From Streptomyces asoensis (GTDB lineage Bacteria > Actinomycetota > Actinomycetes > Streptomycetales > Streptomycetaceae): 64,000 bases of DNA. Positions 34,301 through 43,000 of the stretch are shown piece by piece. The stretch covers positions 1,054,001 through 1,118,000 of the forward strand of contig NZ_BNEB01000005.1 in assembly GCF_016860545.1 (NCBI RefSeq), written 5' to 3'. Under the pieces are notes generated by a model. That model was not told where the DNA came from. It saw only the letters and a list, made by a program, of their open reading frames with translations, and did not search any database. The translations under genes were made by a program, and so were the position numbers. Position 1 is the first letter of the stretch; each line of letters starts with the position of its first letter.

Positions 34301-35076
34301 TTCGGGGCGGTGGCGGACTTCAGGACGAGGGTCTCCTTGACCCCGCCGGCCTGCGAGTCGAGCCAGAGGTCGGTCCCGGGGAACACCTGGGGGTAGGCGA
34401 CCCGGGCGCCGTCCGCGGCGCCCGCCACCGGGGCGGCGCCGCTCAGTCCGTAGCCGAAGGACTCGCCGGACGGCAGGGTGACGGAGGCGACCTGGTCGGC
34501 GTCGGCCCGTCGGGCCAGGCGCAGGTCCACGGAGTCGGCGGTGTTCGCCCAGCCGCCGTCGCGCTCGACCAGGCCGCTGTCGATGGGCTGCCAGGTGCCG
34601 TTCCGGTCACGGTAGTTGACCGGGTCGGTGGAGATCTCGCTGGTGCGGGTGCCGTCCTCGTTGGCGTACGTACGGCTGTCGGCGTCCCGTTCGGAGACGA
34701 TCTCCTTGCTCGTCGCGCGGTCGAAGCCCTTGACCCGCGCGGGGGCCGGCGTGCCGACCTCGACCGTGTTCTTGCGGACCGCGGGCCGGGCGGCGGGCGG
34801 GCTCTTCAGCGGGTACGTGGCGCGCAGGGAGCGCGGCGCGTCGTCGTTGCGCTTGCCACCCGATAAGTGGCTGAGGCCCTCGGCACTGCCCCAGCGCTGG
34901 CCGGGCCCCTCGGCGGGGGCCGGCTCCCCGGGGAAGAGCGGGATGCCCATCCCCGCGACGGCGAGCGAACCGACGGCGATGACCGCGATCACCGCGAGTG
35001 CGACGGCCTTGCCCCAACCGGAGCGCAGGAGTCTTGCGACCAAGAACTTGCGCGCGAGTGTCCGGTACGTCGGCAC
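25372..35076 (-). CDS. Rhs/YD-repeat polymorphic toxin with HINT and YwqJ-like deaminase tip
   Basis: 3234 residues. Order: one N-terminal membrane/signal segment (about 20-42), a DNRLRE-like beta domain (near 350-500), an entry to the Rhs shell (DLTVIRTYNSLDPRRDLAFG), a LamG/concanavalin-like module (about 1020-1170), dozens of YD repeats to about 2560, the Rhs core end (DPFGKVLG, GYQGDWTDPDTGQVAMGARW), a long helical segment, a HINT self-splicing/cleaving domain from S2955 to N3100 (SFVPGTEVVMADG to VLVHN), and a 134-residue toxin. The toxin has HHAGCAE (H3170, C3173, E3175) and C3214-x2-C3217, the zinc-deaminase signature, closest to YwqJ-like deaminases. GTG start. Probably acts on competitors' nucleic acid or nucleotides. 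Confidence 0.93.
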   Translation of the reverse strand: MPTYRTLARKFLVARLLRSGWGKAVALAVIAVIAVGSLAVAGMGIPLFPGEPAPAEGPGQRWGSAEGLSHLSGGKRNDDAPRSLRATYPLKSPPAARPAVRKNTVEVGTPAPARVKGFDRATSKEIVSERDADSRTYANEDGTRTSEISTDPVNYRDRNGTWQPIDSGLVERDGGWANTADSVDLRLARRADADQVASVTLPSGESFGYGLSGAAPVAGAADGARVAYPQVFPGTDLWLDSQAGGVKETLVLKSATAPNSFVFPLHLRGLTAEADGGSILLTDARGRTRAVVPAGFMEDTDHAVSHAVTYTLVPLPDGGQALKVTADRDWLADPARVYPVRLDPSVDTTSASTSMTVRGGGSVVGSGELQVGKGPDGASAAYLGFPGLDEELRNHQIFGVQLQVVNFDSASCKPRSVSVHPVTGAWTAGTGTAYPGPPVGGALASKSFAYGYIGLGQANSACPTAGELFDLGKGGRDLVQRWVDGTQANYGLSLRASATDALAYKKFTGHATANPPKLYVTHSPYNASYSFPKPVPDPPVLQNQAGKVKVAVTNKGAETWTPSTYYLAYRAYDKKGKLVTQQRAGSLTGNVAHGAKATVDATIKALPPGVYLLDFTMVRQGGKVFTDEQVPPGRLTIQVFDIAPVVKEQFPPNGYQAQTLTPQLWAAGTDIDAPPGSTLQYKFEICESDKDGKPAACTTSAYQTGSAYPVPSGRLKWGKTYLWRGFVKDASNEVPTQQVALVAAVPQPEITSRLSGAQGKEFDPNVGNFTSSATDASLAGVGPDLTVIRTYNSLDPRRDLAFGAGWTTRFDMRLTPDDDGSGNVVIRYPDGQDVRFGKNADGTYAPPPGRFAKLTPDSATGGYSLQDKSGTTYDFSTTGLLSRTTDAYSNSVTYTYSAGRLTTATNNRTSRSLTFTWTGAHVTGVRTTAVDGAPLAWAYSYTGDLLDRVCDPLNGCTQYGYGTGSHYATTVLDSRPESYWRLGEEEGTAAGSANEANLGKDRGTYQNVTLKAAGAITGDPGTAASFDGAGSRVDLPAGTLKKSRDAAVEVWFKTIAGGVGGPLAGYQDKAWGTTPGTGVPLLYVGTDGKLRGQFWTGTAAPITDTTKNVNDGQWHHAVLSLSGSGQSLYLDGRLSGTLTGKQPSQTTLTHNQIGAAHASAPASWPGWGTTAARSFAGTIDDVAVYHHPLGTAAVTAHYREGGRTADVLTRTTLPSGRTASEVQYDTARDRVREYTDRNGGTWRIGTPAVFGNDRDLRRTVEVRDPMDAPYFYEYDGLSSRLLRYGEPMALGARESGTGSPSPSTTGPGEVCTQPDPGDPAFCTNPPGHGGDGPDFVRYPVDGVAIRSFTYDDNGFQTGITSENGEKVTLGYDARGNVTSRTTCRSAGDCQTSYTTYPTPAGDLDLRGDQPSETRDGRSTGPTDDRFLTKYTYNTNGALLTQTAPDGGTARNTYTTGAEPAVGGGNTPTGLPLTTADPRGKITRYQYYKNGDLAWVTDPSGAVTKYTYDTLGRKLAETVVTDAQPAGTTSTFTYDKLSRVRTLTDPAATNAVTSGRHQQRTTTDYDADGNVVRTEIGDLLGGDAARVMTFDLDDHGRPERVTDAEGNETSYVYDVFGNKTSMVDAGGNHYDYVYTARNMMAETRLRDGDDDGGDPDFTVLQSYAYDMGGRLARHTDSMGRSLVYQYYGDDLVRSITLKDFHNPDGTKRDVVVESSTYDGAGNVLTETSGNGKLVTAYTYDSVGRVKSEVMDPDGLARRTTYTYDPAGNVLTTASGGAPSNVPWPVSVSGDSVRYEYDDAGNVLHETVENGTDSRTTDYTYDDRGLTTSRTDPAGNTTEYGYDELGRAASVTAPAVRTESGGAAPVTSRPTTFTGHDTFGAVTESVDALGNVNRTAYDRLGRAVTATAPSYTAPGSTKTVAPTVTSTYDALGNVTESTDPLGRVTRFRYDRQNRVTVKDVPVGTDDERGQWKYTYTRTGEVLSVTDPNGARAETTYDDLDRPVTTTQIERRPQPGAFTTRSEYDDSGNVVRQTAPSGATSQFTYDNLSQLTRLQEPSGVVTQLGYDASGREVRRTDGMGRASAKIYDQLGQLVQDQDLDPFNSQLRKVSYSYDKAGNLIGSTNPLNRTTTYAYDALNRLTSQTEPVSDTKSLTTSFGYDALGNRTRYTDGRGNSTVYTFNTLGLAESVIEPATDRDPSLAARTWTNAYDADGQAVRLTAPGDVVREREYDKAGQRVRETGTGAGVTTPEKRFGYDPAGRLVRASSPKGDDTYEYDDRGALLKATGPSGDATYTYDNDGLLTSRTDAAGTAGFSYAKQQLTSATDPLTGVRQSYTYDGAGAIKQIDYGAGQSRGFTYDELGRLDTDTLKNSAGRTMASTDYGYDTNDRLASKTTVGTAKAGTSTYGYDQAGRLTSWTADGTTTAYGWDDSGNRVRNGAKTATFDQRNRLLSDGDYTYDYTSRGTLASRTSSGLKEDFTFDAFDRLVKAGESGTTYTYDSLDRTADRNGVGFSYAGFAPDPVKDQNSTYGRGAADELLSIAENGGTARLTLDDRHGDVVGAMSAANGAASALDESTAFDPFGKVLGTDGLHGNAGYQGDWTDPDTGQVAMGARWYDPGTGTFDSRDSYDYGSGASILANRYTYGAGAPLDYSDPDGHWPSCGWCKKAVSWTGKKLRQGVGYVSKTAQSVWHGVQWAWNNPGAAFRLALSYVGKAANWVYRKSGLKTVVDATVDAVKWVGQKTGVTEWAREKARQAARAAYQAKVYLTKKARQAASFAARHNPIPAVLAATKPLIAIGKAIVTADPNLPAIVVGAAVQVVADAARAADAIRDEVVKQVGSVVETVSDAVDWGEVWDDVKAVGNIVGDVTGFNDIKNCVTTGDMESCAWAAATVGGIVLGGAGAAAVRAAKAGRMAAKAAKYADEIAKAAEKGKKVLEEAESVADCVSTARDVASLATGNSFVPGTEVVMADGSRKPIEKVEEGDEVLATDPTTGETSKQKVTGTIEGKGEKHLVRLTIDTDGDAGHATGTITATEGHPFWVPDLRKWLKAGELKPGQWLRTGSGSWVRVDAVTAWTQQAAVHNLTVDTAHTYFVRAGAATVLVHNESARKNPLFCPLRAYTDLRRLGPGKNEGAASALWTPEGNTYFDLSRNRSDHDKSNLPLVLRRVVNQTDHHAGCAEIGCITQALEAGDTIRGSRSLAMVHKPFGNARNRELLPGCDSCQQVMSRLGIRDTYFDIG

Positions 35077-35674
35077 GGCCCCCCCAGGACGAAAAACGAT
35101 CAGATGTGAGCCTGACGGTTCACCGGAGCCTTTGTCGACTCGTTGCCCAGTCCATTCATCTGAGCGTTATCCCATCGTGATCATCTCCCTTAGGCCCCGA
35201 ACGTAGGCTTCCTGACCGCCAGTTACGGATCGGGCTCACGGGGGACTTCCGCCGGAAGCCACGAAACGGGCTGCTCCGGAACCCTTTGTTCGACGGAAGG
35301 ACGCGACGAATCCACATGGCATTAACTCCATACCGCAGAGCCGACCTGCCGATCTCGGTGGCTGCGGCCGGTGAGCTTCTTCAACGCACGCGGGTCGATT
35401 CGCTGACCGGTTCGGTCTTCTCCCCCTACCCGAGGGTGGGCACGGTCCGAGGGCCGTACCGAATCGTGCTCGCCGGCCCGGACGGGCAGTGCATGCTCAT
35501 GCCGGACGGCACCTGCCGGGCGCGCCGCACGGGGTGCGGCACCCGAGGCGTGGCCCCCCGGCACATCGGCGCCGACCTCGTGCCCCGCGTCCTGTGCGCC
35601 GACGGCGGGTCCCTGGCTCGCGCCGCGTGCAGCCTGTCCGCGGCCCGCTGACACCCCTTCCGAAAGGACCGACC
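35077..35674. other. 598-base divergent region between toxin and lectin genes
   Basis: The part next to the toxin start (35100-35260) is comparatively AT-rich and should contain the toxin promoter. An open frame at 35316-35651 on the plus strand (MALTPYRRADLP start, Arg- and Cys-rich end) has GGAAGGA too far upstream to be convincing and matches no family I know, so I do not call it as a gene. No hairpin or operator stood out. Confidence 0.45.
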
Positions 35675-37660
35675 ATGACCTTCTTCTCGCACGCCGGAGC
35701 AGCTCGCCTCACGGCCATGGCGGTGGCCGCACTGCCGCTGGTCATCGCCGTGCCGGGTACGGCGCACGCAGCCGATGCCGCGACCTGCAGGACCAACGGC
35801 CCGACGTACGGCGTGAACAGCGCCGGCTCCCTGCTGGAGTACAAGCTCAAGTCGCCCGTCAACGGCGCCGGCGGATTCATCAGCCCCACCACGATCGGCT
35901 CCAGCTGGGACACCTATCCGCTGGTCGTCTCCGGCCCGGACGGTAAGTTCTACCTGCTCAAGTCGGACGGCACCTGGTACGGCCGACGTGACGTCAGCAC
36001 CGGCACCTGGGCGGTGAGTCCCAGGAAGATCACGACCGCCTTCGGCTGGCTGGCCGATGCCGCGGACCGCAACCAGGTGACCGTGGACCGCTCCGGCCGC
36101 ATGTGGGTGCTGCTCGACAACGGCAGCCTGTACTCGTACAAGTACGACGGCTCGGGCGGCGCCTGGACGCCAGCCGACACGAGTTTCCTCCATGACACGG
36201 GCTGGAACCGCTACGACCTGATCACCGCCGCGGACGACGGTGTGATCTACGGCCGTGCCGCGTCGGACGGCAAGCTCTACCGCTCCCGCTTCGACGCCAC
36301 GAGCCAGCGTTGGATCGAGCGCCACGTGCTGGTCAGCTCCAGCGACTGGCGCCCGTTCAAGAGCATCACGTCCAACGGCGGCGACACCCTGATGGGTGTC
36401 CAGAGCTCCACCGGCCAGCTCTTCTACTACCGCTTCGACGAGAACACCAGGACCTGGCCGGTGAACCGGGTCGAGATCGGCACCGCCGGCTGGCAAAACC
36501 TGCTCAGCGTCTCGGGCGCTCCGGACAACTGTGGCATCGTCGCGAGCCACACGCCCGCGTCTCCCGCCCTCCCACTCGAGTCGTACAGCCGGAGCTCGGT
36601 GATGCAGTCCTCCACCGGATCCATCGAGTTCGCCTACACCGACAACATCGGACGGCTCGTGCACGGACGCATGGCCGACCCGTCCGACGTCAACGGCGTG
36701 CAGTGGACCACCGTCTCCGGCAACGAGGCGTTCACCGGTCAGCCGTCGCTCGTCGAGCAGGCGGACGGAAGGATCTCGGTCACCGCGCACAACACCTCGG
36801 GCAGCGTCTGGCAGCGCAACCAGGTCGCCAAGTCCAGTGCGGACTGGGCGGCCTGGAACGACCAGGCCGGAGCGATGCAGCAGCACGCCACCACCGCGAA
36901 GCTGCCCTCCGGGCAGCTGGTGCAGTTCGCGGCCGACGCGAACGGCGCACCCTGGTACCGCCAGCAGGCCTCGGCCAACGGCGACTTCCTGGGCTGGCTG
37001 CCGCTGTCCGGCACAGGCTTCTCCGGTCCGTTCACGGCCGTGACGGTGCGGGACGGCCTCCAGCTGCTCGGCAGGAATGCCTCCGGCGTCCTGAGCACCG
37101 CGCTGTTCAAGGCGGACGGCACACTTTCCGCCTGGGCTTCGATCGGCGCGCAGGCCATCTCCGGCACCCCGTCCGCCGTGGTCTACCCTGGTTACCGCAT
37201 CCGCCTCTTCGCGACCGACAGGAACGGCGCAGTCATCACCGCCTCCCAGTCCGTCGAAGGCGGAGCGTACAGCGACTGGACGCAGGTGGCCGGGCTCACC
37301 GTGCAGGGCTCCCCCAGCGCTGTGATCTCCCCACTGACCGGCCTCACCGAGGTCGTCGTCCGCGGCACCGACGGCTACATCCACAACACCGGCGAGACCA
37401 TCCAGGGCAGCGGCGTGTGGCGCGCCTGGCAGCAGACGAGCTTCGAGACCTCCGCCACCGAGCCCACGGCCGTCACCTATACCAACGCCAACGGCCCGAC
37501 CTGGGCGTACTCCTTCCGCACCGCGGACAACCAGACCCGGTTCTACGCGGTCCAGCAAACCGCGTCCCTCTCCGCCATGAAAGCCACTCAGGAGGCCCCG
37601 GACTTCACGGGTCGCGGCCTCCCCACGGCTGACGGGCACCACCCCGAACCCCGTAGGTGA
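35675..37660 (+). CDS. Secreted beta-propeller lectin-like protein 1
   Basis: 661 residues. A signal peptide ends at AHAADA near residue 31. Residues 35-300 contain repeated WYG/LYRSRFDATSQRWIE-type blades resembling tachylectin-2-like propellers. Residues 305-640 contain a second propeller with blades such as AYTDNIGRLVHGR, NTSGSVWQRNQV, DGLQLLGRNASGVL and GYIHNTGET, of the kind seen in PLL/fucose-binding-like lectins. No catalytic motif. ATG 35675 follows GAAAGG. It is the first of three plus-strand genes for secreted glycan-active proteins. Sugar specificity is not predictable from the sequence. Confidence 0.8.
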   Translation: MTFFSHAGAARLTAMAVAALPLVIAVPGTAHAADAATCRTNGPTYGVNSAGSLLEYKLKSPVNGAGGFISPTTIGSSWDTYPLVVSGPDGKFYLLKSDGTWYGRRDVSTGTWAVSPRKITTAFGWLADAADRNQVTVDRSGRMWVLLDNGSLYSYKYDGSGGAWTPADTSFLHDTGWNRYDLITAADDGVIYGRAASDGKLYRSRFDATSQRWIERHVLVSSSDWRPFKSITSNGGDTLMGVQSSTGQLFYYRFDENTRTWPVNRVEIGTAGWQNLLSVSGAPDNCGIVASHTPASPALPLESYSRSSVMQSSTGSIEFAYTDNIGRLVHGRMADPSDVNGVQWTTVSGNEAFTGQPSLVEQADGRISVTAHNTSGSVWQRNQVAKSSADWAAWNDQAGAMQQHATTAKLPSGQLVQFAADANGAPWYRQQASANGDFLGWLPLSGTGFSGPFTAVTVRDGLQLLGRNASGVLSTALFKADGTLSAWASIGAQAISGTPSAVVYPGYRIRLFATDRNGAVITASQSVEGGAYSDWTQVAGLTVQGSPSAVISPLTGLTEVVVRGTDGYIHNTGETIQGSGVWRAWQQTSFETSATEPTAVTYTNANGPTWAYSFRTADNQTRFYAVQQTASLSAMKATQEAPDFTGRGLPTADGHHPEPRR

Positions 37661-37664
37661 TCAC

Positions 37665-37701
37665 CGCGTCCGGGGAGGGGTATCCCACCTCCCCGGACGC
37701 G
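37665..37701 (+). terminator. Hairpin terminator after lectin gene 1
   Basis: Perfect 14-bp stem (37665-37678 with 37688-37701) and nine-base loop, four bases after the stop codon. It implies that lectin gene 2 has its own promoter. Confidence 0.88.
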
Positions 37702-37870
37702 CCCGCCTTCCGTCCCCCCGGCACCCGCGCCTGGAGACGAGTTGCCCTGCCCGCGCCTGGCCGTCAAGACAATATTCCGTCAACCGGGCATGAATAAGAG
37801 CCAGTTGATTCGACCGTTCACCTTCAAGATCCGTTAATGGAGATCTCTGTTCATCCGGCGGAAAGGGCAG

Positions 37871-37893
37871 CGTTAACCGACCGACGCTTAACG
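37871..37893. promoter_or_regulatory. Inverted repeat CGTTAA-N11-TTAACG upstream of lectin gene 2
   Basis: The arms lie at 37871-37876 and 37888-37893, ending eight bases before the ATG; another CGTTAA occurs about 40 bases further upstream. The surrounding 37760-37900 is AT-rich for this genome. It is a candidate operator overlapping the transcription start. Confidence 0.4.
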
Positions 37894-37901
37894 TCCATGT
37901 C

Positions 37902-39869
37902 ATGAAACGGATTTCACCTCGTGCACTGATCTCCGCCACCGCTCTGGCCGCGGCCCTGGCGACCGCGCTCCCGCTCACCGGCGCGCTGCCCGCCGCCCCC
38001 GCCGCGGCCGCCGTGTCGCTGACCTGCGGTGCCAACGGAGCCGCGTACACCCTGGATTCCGCCGGCAAACTCCTCAGAGCCGACATGCCGGACCCCGCGG
38101 CCGGCAACGCGCTGCCGGCCGGCAGCACCATCGACACCACCTGGACCGGCTACGGCCACATGCTCGCCGGACCCGGGGCGACCTTCTACGGCATCAAGTC
38201 GGACGGGCTGTACTACAGCCACCGGGTCAGCTCCAGCAGCACCTGGGACGTCCACCACCGGAAGATCAGCACCAGCTTCGCCCAGTTCAGGGCCGCCGAC
38301 CGGCTCGACGACATCACCATCGACCGCGGCGGCTACCTGTGGACGCTGTCGGGCGCCACCAACGACCTGCGCTGGTACCGCTACGACGCGGCGGCCGACG
38401 AGTTCGTCGAGGGCAGCGGCAAGATCGTCGACAAGGGCTGGAACTACGACGCCGTCTACGCGGGCGACCGGGGCGTGATCTACGGCCGCGACGCGACCGA
38501 CGGCAAGCTGTACCGCTCGCGCTACGACTACACCAGCCAGCGCTGGATCGAACGGCATGTGCTGGAGTCCGCCGCCGACTGGAGCGACACCAAGTTCATG
38601 CCCTCGTACGGCGGTGACACGCTGCTGCGCGTCAAGGGCAACGGCGCGGTCGCCTACTACCGCTTCGACGAGGACATCCGCGACTGGCCCGTCTACAACA
38701 AGCAGGTCGAGTCGTCCGGCTGGGCCGGCTACGTCTCGGTCTCCGCGGCGCCCGACATATGCAAGCTCAACGTGAACCACACGCCCGCGGCCACACCGGT
38801 GCCGCTGGAGTCGTACACGGCCAACTCCGTCATGCAGGCCTCCGACGGCAAGCTGGAACTCGCGTACACCGACAACATCGGCCGCCTCGTCCACGGCCGC
38901 ACCGACCCGGCCGACATCAACGGCGCCCAGTGGACGGTCGTGTCCGGCCAGGAGGCCTTCACCGGACGGCCCTCGCTCTCCGCGCACAGCGACGGCCGCG
39001 TCGTCGTCACCGCCCACAACACCTCCGGCAGCGTCTGGCAGCGCAACCAGAGCGCCGTGGGCAGCGCCGACTGGGGCAACTGGATCGACCTGGCCGGCGC
39101 CGCGCAGCAGCACGCCGTCACCGGCAAGACCTCCGGCGGGCTCATGACCCAGTTCGCCGTCGACGCGAGCGGCAAGCCCTGGTACCGCATCCAGCAGCGC
39201 GCCAACGTCGACTTCATGGGCTGGATGCCGCTCGCCGGCACCGGCTTCACCGGTCCCCTCACCGCCGTCACCGTGCGCGACGGCGTCCAGCTGTTCGGCC
39301 GGAAGGCCGACGGCACCCTGTCCACCGCCCTGTTCAAGGAGGACGGCACCCTGTCGGCGTGGGCCGCGGCCGGCACCCAGGCCGTCACCGGCACGCCGTC
39401 GGTCATCGTCTACCCGGGCTACCGCATCCGCGTCTTCGCGACGGACCCGAGCGGCAACGTGGTGACCACCGCCCAGTCCACCGAGGGCGGCGCCTACGGA
39501 GCCTGGCAGACCGTCGCCGGGCTCACCGCGCAGGGCTCCCCCAGCACCGCGATCTCCCCGCTGACCGGGCTCACCGAGGTCGTCGTGCGCGGCAGCGACG
39601 GCTACGTCCACAACACCGGCGAGACCACCCAGGGCAGCGGCGCCTGGCGCGCCTGGCAGCAGGTGAGCTTCGAGACGTCGGCCACCGAGCCGACCGCCTT
39701 CACCTACACCAACCCCACCGGTCCGACCTGGGCCTACACCTTCCGCACCGCCGACAACCAGACGCGCATCTACCAGGTCCAGCAGACCTCCTCGCTCAGC
39801 GCGATGCGCGCCGGGGCCGACGCGCCCCGCTTCCGGGGCAGCGAGCTGCCCGCGCCGCCGGCCGGGTAG
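37902..39869 (+). CDS. Secreted beta-propeller lectin-like protein 2
   Basis: 655 residues, clearly a tandem paralogue of the gene at 35675: the same two-propeller plan and nearly identical blades (LYRSRYDYTSQRWIERHVLE, AYTDNIGRLVHGR, HNTSGSVWQRNQ, GYVHNTGETTQGSG). The signal peptide ends near APAAAAVS (residue 38). Similarity is strongest in the C-terminal half. No good binding site precedes the ATG at 37902. It is followed by a terminator and then by a sialidase gene on the same strand, so it may bind the same sialylated or complex glycans. Confidence 0.8.
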   Translation: MKRISPRALISATALAAALATALPLTGALPAAPAAAAVSLTCGANGAAYTLDSAGKLLRADMPDPAAGNALPAGSTIDTTWTGYGHMLAGPGATFYGIKSDGLYYSHRVSSSSTWDVHHRKISTSFAQFRAADRLDDITIDRGGYLWTLSGATNDLRWYRYDAAADEFVEGSGKIVDKGWNYDAVYAGDRGVIYGRDATDGKLYRSRYDYTSQRWIERHVLESAADWSDTKFMPSYGGDTLLRVKGNGAVAYYRFDEDIRDWPVYNKQVESSGWAGYVSVSAAPDICKLNVNHTPAATPVPLESYTANSVMQASDGKLELAYTDNIGRLVHGRTDPADINGAQWTVVSGQEAFTGRPSLSAHSDGRVVVTAHNTSGSVWQRNQSAVGSADWGNWIDLAGAAQQHAVTGKTSGGLMTQFAVDASGKPWYRIQQRANVDFMGWMPLAGTGFTGPLTAVTVRDGVQLFGRKADGTLSTALFKEDGTLSAWAAAGTQAVTGTPSVIVYPGYRIRVFATDPSGNVVTTAQSTEGGAYGAWQTVAGLTAQGSPSTAISPLTGLTEVVVRGSDGYVHNTGETTQGSGAWRAWQQVSFETSATEPTAFTYTNPTGPTWAYTFRTADNQTRIYQVQQTSSLSAMRAGADAPRFRGSELPAPPAG

Positions 39870-39889
39870 CGCACACCGTCGAGGAGGCG

Positions 39890-39927
39890 CCCGCGGCCCG
39901 CGGATCGGTACACCGGCGGGCCGCGGG
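39890..39927 (+). terminator. Hairpin terminator after lectin gene 2
   Basis: Perfect 12-bp stem (39890-39901 with 39916-39927) and 14-base loop, 20 bases after the stop codon. Confidence 0.75.
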
Positions 39928-40085
39928 CCGGTACGCCACGCCTCCGTCCGCCGCCGCCCGCTCCGCTCGCGCTCCTTCCGCCGGCCCGCGCCGTCCACCT
40001 CGGCCGGGCCGGCGCGCAGGCGGGCCGCGGGGCGGCGGTCCGCCCGAGGCCAGATCCCCGCCGCACCAGAAAGGTCCGCACCGCC

Positions 40086-43000
40086 GTGTCCCGGTCACGC
40101 ATGCGCGCTCTCGGCGCCCTCCTCGTCACACTGCCCCTGCTGCTCCTCGCGGTCGCACAGCCCGCCGCCGCCGGCGGCACCCAGCCCTCGGCCGACGGCC
40201 TCATCGGAACCGAACAGGTCCTGCTGCGCTCCGGCACCGCCGGCTACGGCTGTTTCCGCATACCGACCGTCGTGCGGACCAAGGCGGGCACGCTGCTCGC
40301 CTTCGCGGAGGCCCGCCGCTCGCCCTCGTGCGCCGACCGGGGCGCGATCGACATCGTCGTCCGCCGCTCCACCAACGGCGGCCGCACCTGGGGCCCCGTC
40401 CGCGTGGTGCTCGCCGGCAGCGACACCGACGCGGAGACGCCCTACACCCGCGGCAACCCCTCCCCCGTCGCCGATCTGCGCACCGGTGACGTCCATCTGC
40501 TCTCCACCTCGGAACCGGCCGAGCCGGGCGGCAAGCGGCTGGCCCGGATCCAGCACAGCACGGACGACGGACTGACCTTCGGCGCACCGAAACCCCTCCC
40601 GCGGCTGTCGGACCCGCAGGACGGCTGGTTCGGCACCGGCCCCTCGCACGGCATCCAGCTCGAGCGCGGCGACAGACCGGGCCGGCTGGTGGTGGGCGCC
40701 TACGAATCCCCGCCGCGGCCCGGTCAGGACCCGCAGCTCGTCGGCGTCCTCTACAGCGACGACGGCGACACGTGGTTCCCGAGCACCACGGCCGACTCCG
40801 CCGGTCCGGGGATGTCGCCGGGCGAGCCCTCGGTGGCCGAACTCGACAACGGGCACGTCTACATCAACGCCCGCAACAACAACGGGACCTCGTCCGGGCA
40901 CCGTACGCACGCCGTCAGCACCGACGCGGGCGCCACCGTGCCCGCGCAGCAGGTCGTCCCCTCACTGACCACACCCGAGGTCCAGGCCTCGGTCCTGGCC
41001 CTGGAACGGACGTACCGCTCCACGCCCGGCGACACGCTCGTGCTCTCGGCGCCCGCGCACGCGACGGACCGCCAGGACATGCGGATCCGCTACTCCACGG
41101 ACCGCGGCACCACCTGGCACGCCGCCGCCCAGGTCAGCGCCGCGCGGGCGGGCTACTCGGACCTGGTCGAGCTGACCGACGGCGAGATCGGCCTGGTCTA
41201 CGAGGGCGGCGAGGGCTTCTCGGCGGCCAACGTCTACTTCAACCGGTTCACCCCGGCCCAGGCGGGTGTCCCGGGCACCTTCACCGGCGCGGTGCACCCG
41301 CAGGCCTCCCGGGCCGCCGGACGCACCACCCCCGACGTCACGCCCGACGCCGGCGACGCCTACCTGGCGGGGAGCGCGTCGCTCGGGACCGGCCGCTGGG
41401 GCCAGGGGCTGGCCCTGGACGCCGCCGGTGAGTACGCCGACGTGCCGTACACCCCGGGAACCGACCCGGGCGACGGGGACTTCACCTGCTCGCTGTTCTT
41501 CAGGTACCGGGCGCAGGCCGGCGACACCCAGCAGCGGGTGCTGATGTGGGGCTACGGGTCCGGCTCGGCGAAGCCGCAGGTGTGGATGCGCGCCCAGCCC
41601 GGCCAGGACCGGCTGTACGCGTGGGTGCAGGGCGCCGGCGGCACCGCCTCCGTGCCGCTGCCCGATCCCGGCCCGTCCACCGCGTTCGGCGACGACGCCT
41701 GGCACCACCTGACGCTGGTGCGCAGCGGCGGACGGATCACCCTCTCCGTGGACGGCGCGTTCTCGGCGCAGGCCACGGGAGTGGCCGGGCCGGTCACCGC
41801 GGACCGGGCCGACGGTGTCGACGGGATCCGGCTCGGGGCCAGGCCGGACGCCGCGGCCGGCGAGCCCTTCGGCGGCGTCCTGGACGAGTTCCGCCTGTAC
41901 CGCCAGGCGCTGACGGACACCGAGCTGGCCGGGTTGCGCACGGCGAACGCGGCTCCCTCCGCGGACGGTTCGCTCGGTGTGCGGCTGCCGTTCCAGGTCG
42001 TCGACACGGCCGACGTGCCCGCGCTGACCTCGGTGGCGATCGAGGACGACGTCTCGGGGCACTGCGCCGACGGCACCCTGCTCGGCGGGGTTCCCGGTGA
42101 GGTGGCGGGCCGGGTCGGCAAGGGCGCGATATCCGTCTCGGCGTCCCGGCCGGGCGTCGAGGTCCCCCATCTGCCGGCCCTCGACGTCGGGTCGGGCGAC
42201 TTCACCTACACCCTGTGGTTCCGGCACACGCTGACCGGGACCGACCCGAACGCCGCGCTGCTGTGGGCCTACGGATCGGTCTCCGGTGAACCCTCGCTGT
42301 GGGTGCGGGCCCAGCCCGCCCAGCGACGGCTGCTCGCGTGGGCCGAGACGCCCGCGGGCGCGGTGCAGGTGGCGCTCGCGGACACCGGCGCGTCGGCCGC
42401 CTTCGGCGACGGCGCCTGGCACCTGCTGGCCGTCACCCGCAGCGGGGGCACGCTGCGGCTGAGCGTCGACGCGACCCGGACCGCCGAGGCGACGGGGCTG
42501 TCCGGCGCGCTCACGTCCGCCGCGACGCCGCAGGGTCTGAGGGTCGGCTCCAAGCCGGGCACCCTCGATGTGTTCACCGGCTCCCTGGACGAGGTCCGGC
42601 TCCACAAGCGGGCCCTGACGACGGACGAGCTCACGAGGGTCGCGCAGTCGGCCGTCGGTTCCACCGGCGGCTACCCGGCCGACAGGCCCGCCGTGGCGTG
42701 GTCGATGGAGAACGGCCACACCGAGGCCCACCAGGTGGTCCGGCCGGCGCCGGGCCCGGCCACCCCGGACTCGTCGGCGCACTGCAACCACGCCTTCGTG
42801 CGGGGCGGCGCCCGTCCGGTGGCCGGGGGCGGCAGGTTCGGCGCGGGACTCGCGCTGGACGGCACGGACGACTCCGTCGAGCTGCCGTACGGCGCGGACG
42901 AGGTCCTCGGCTCCCGTGACTTCACCGTGGCGACCTGGCTGCGCTACACGGCCGACGGGAGCAGCGGCGACCAGGTGCTCTTCTGGGCGTACGGCGTCGG

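Noticed and set aside
29668-34866. Long plus-strand open frames antisense to the Rhs gene
   Set aside because: Their sequence is Gly/Val/Ala/Arg low-complexity without start signals; the minus-strand gene has clear Rhs motifs throughout.
35316-35651. Plus-strand open frame of 111 codons before lectin gene 1
   Set aside because: The ribosome binding site is too distant, the residues match no family known to me, and its end runs almost into the lectin gene leader.
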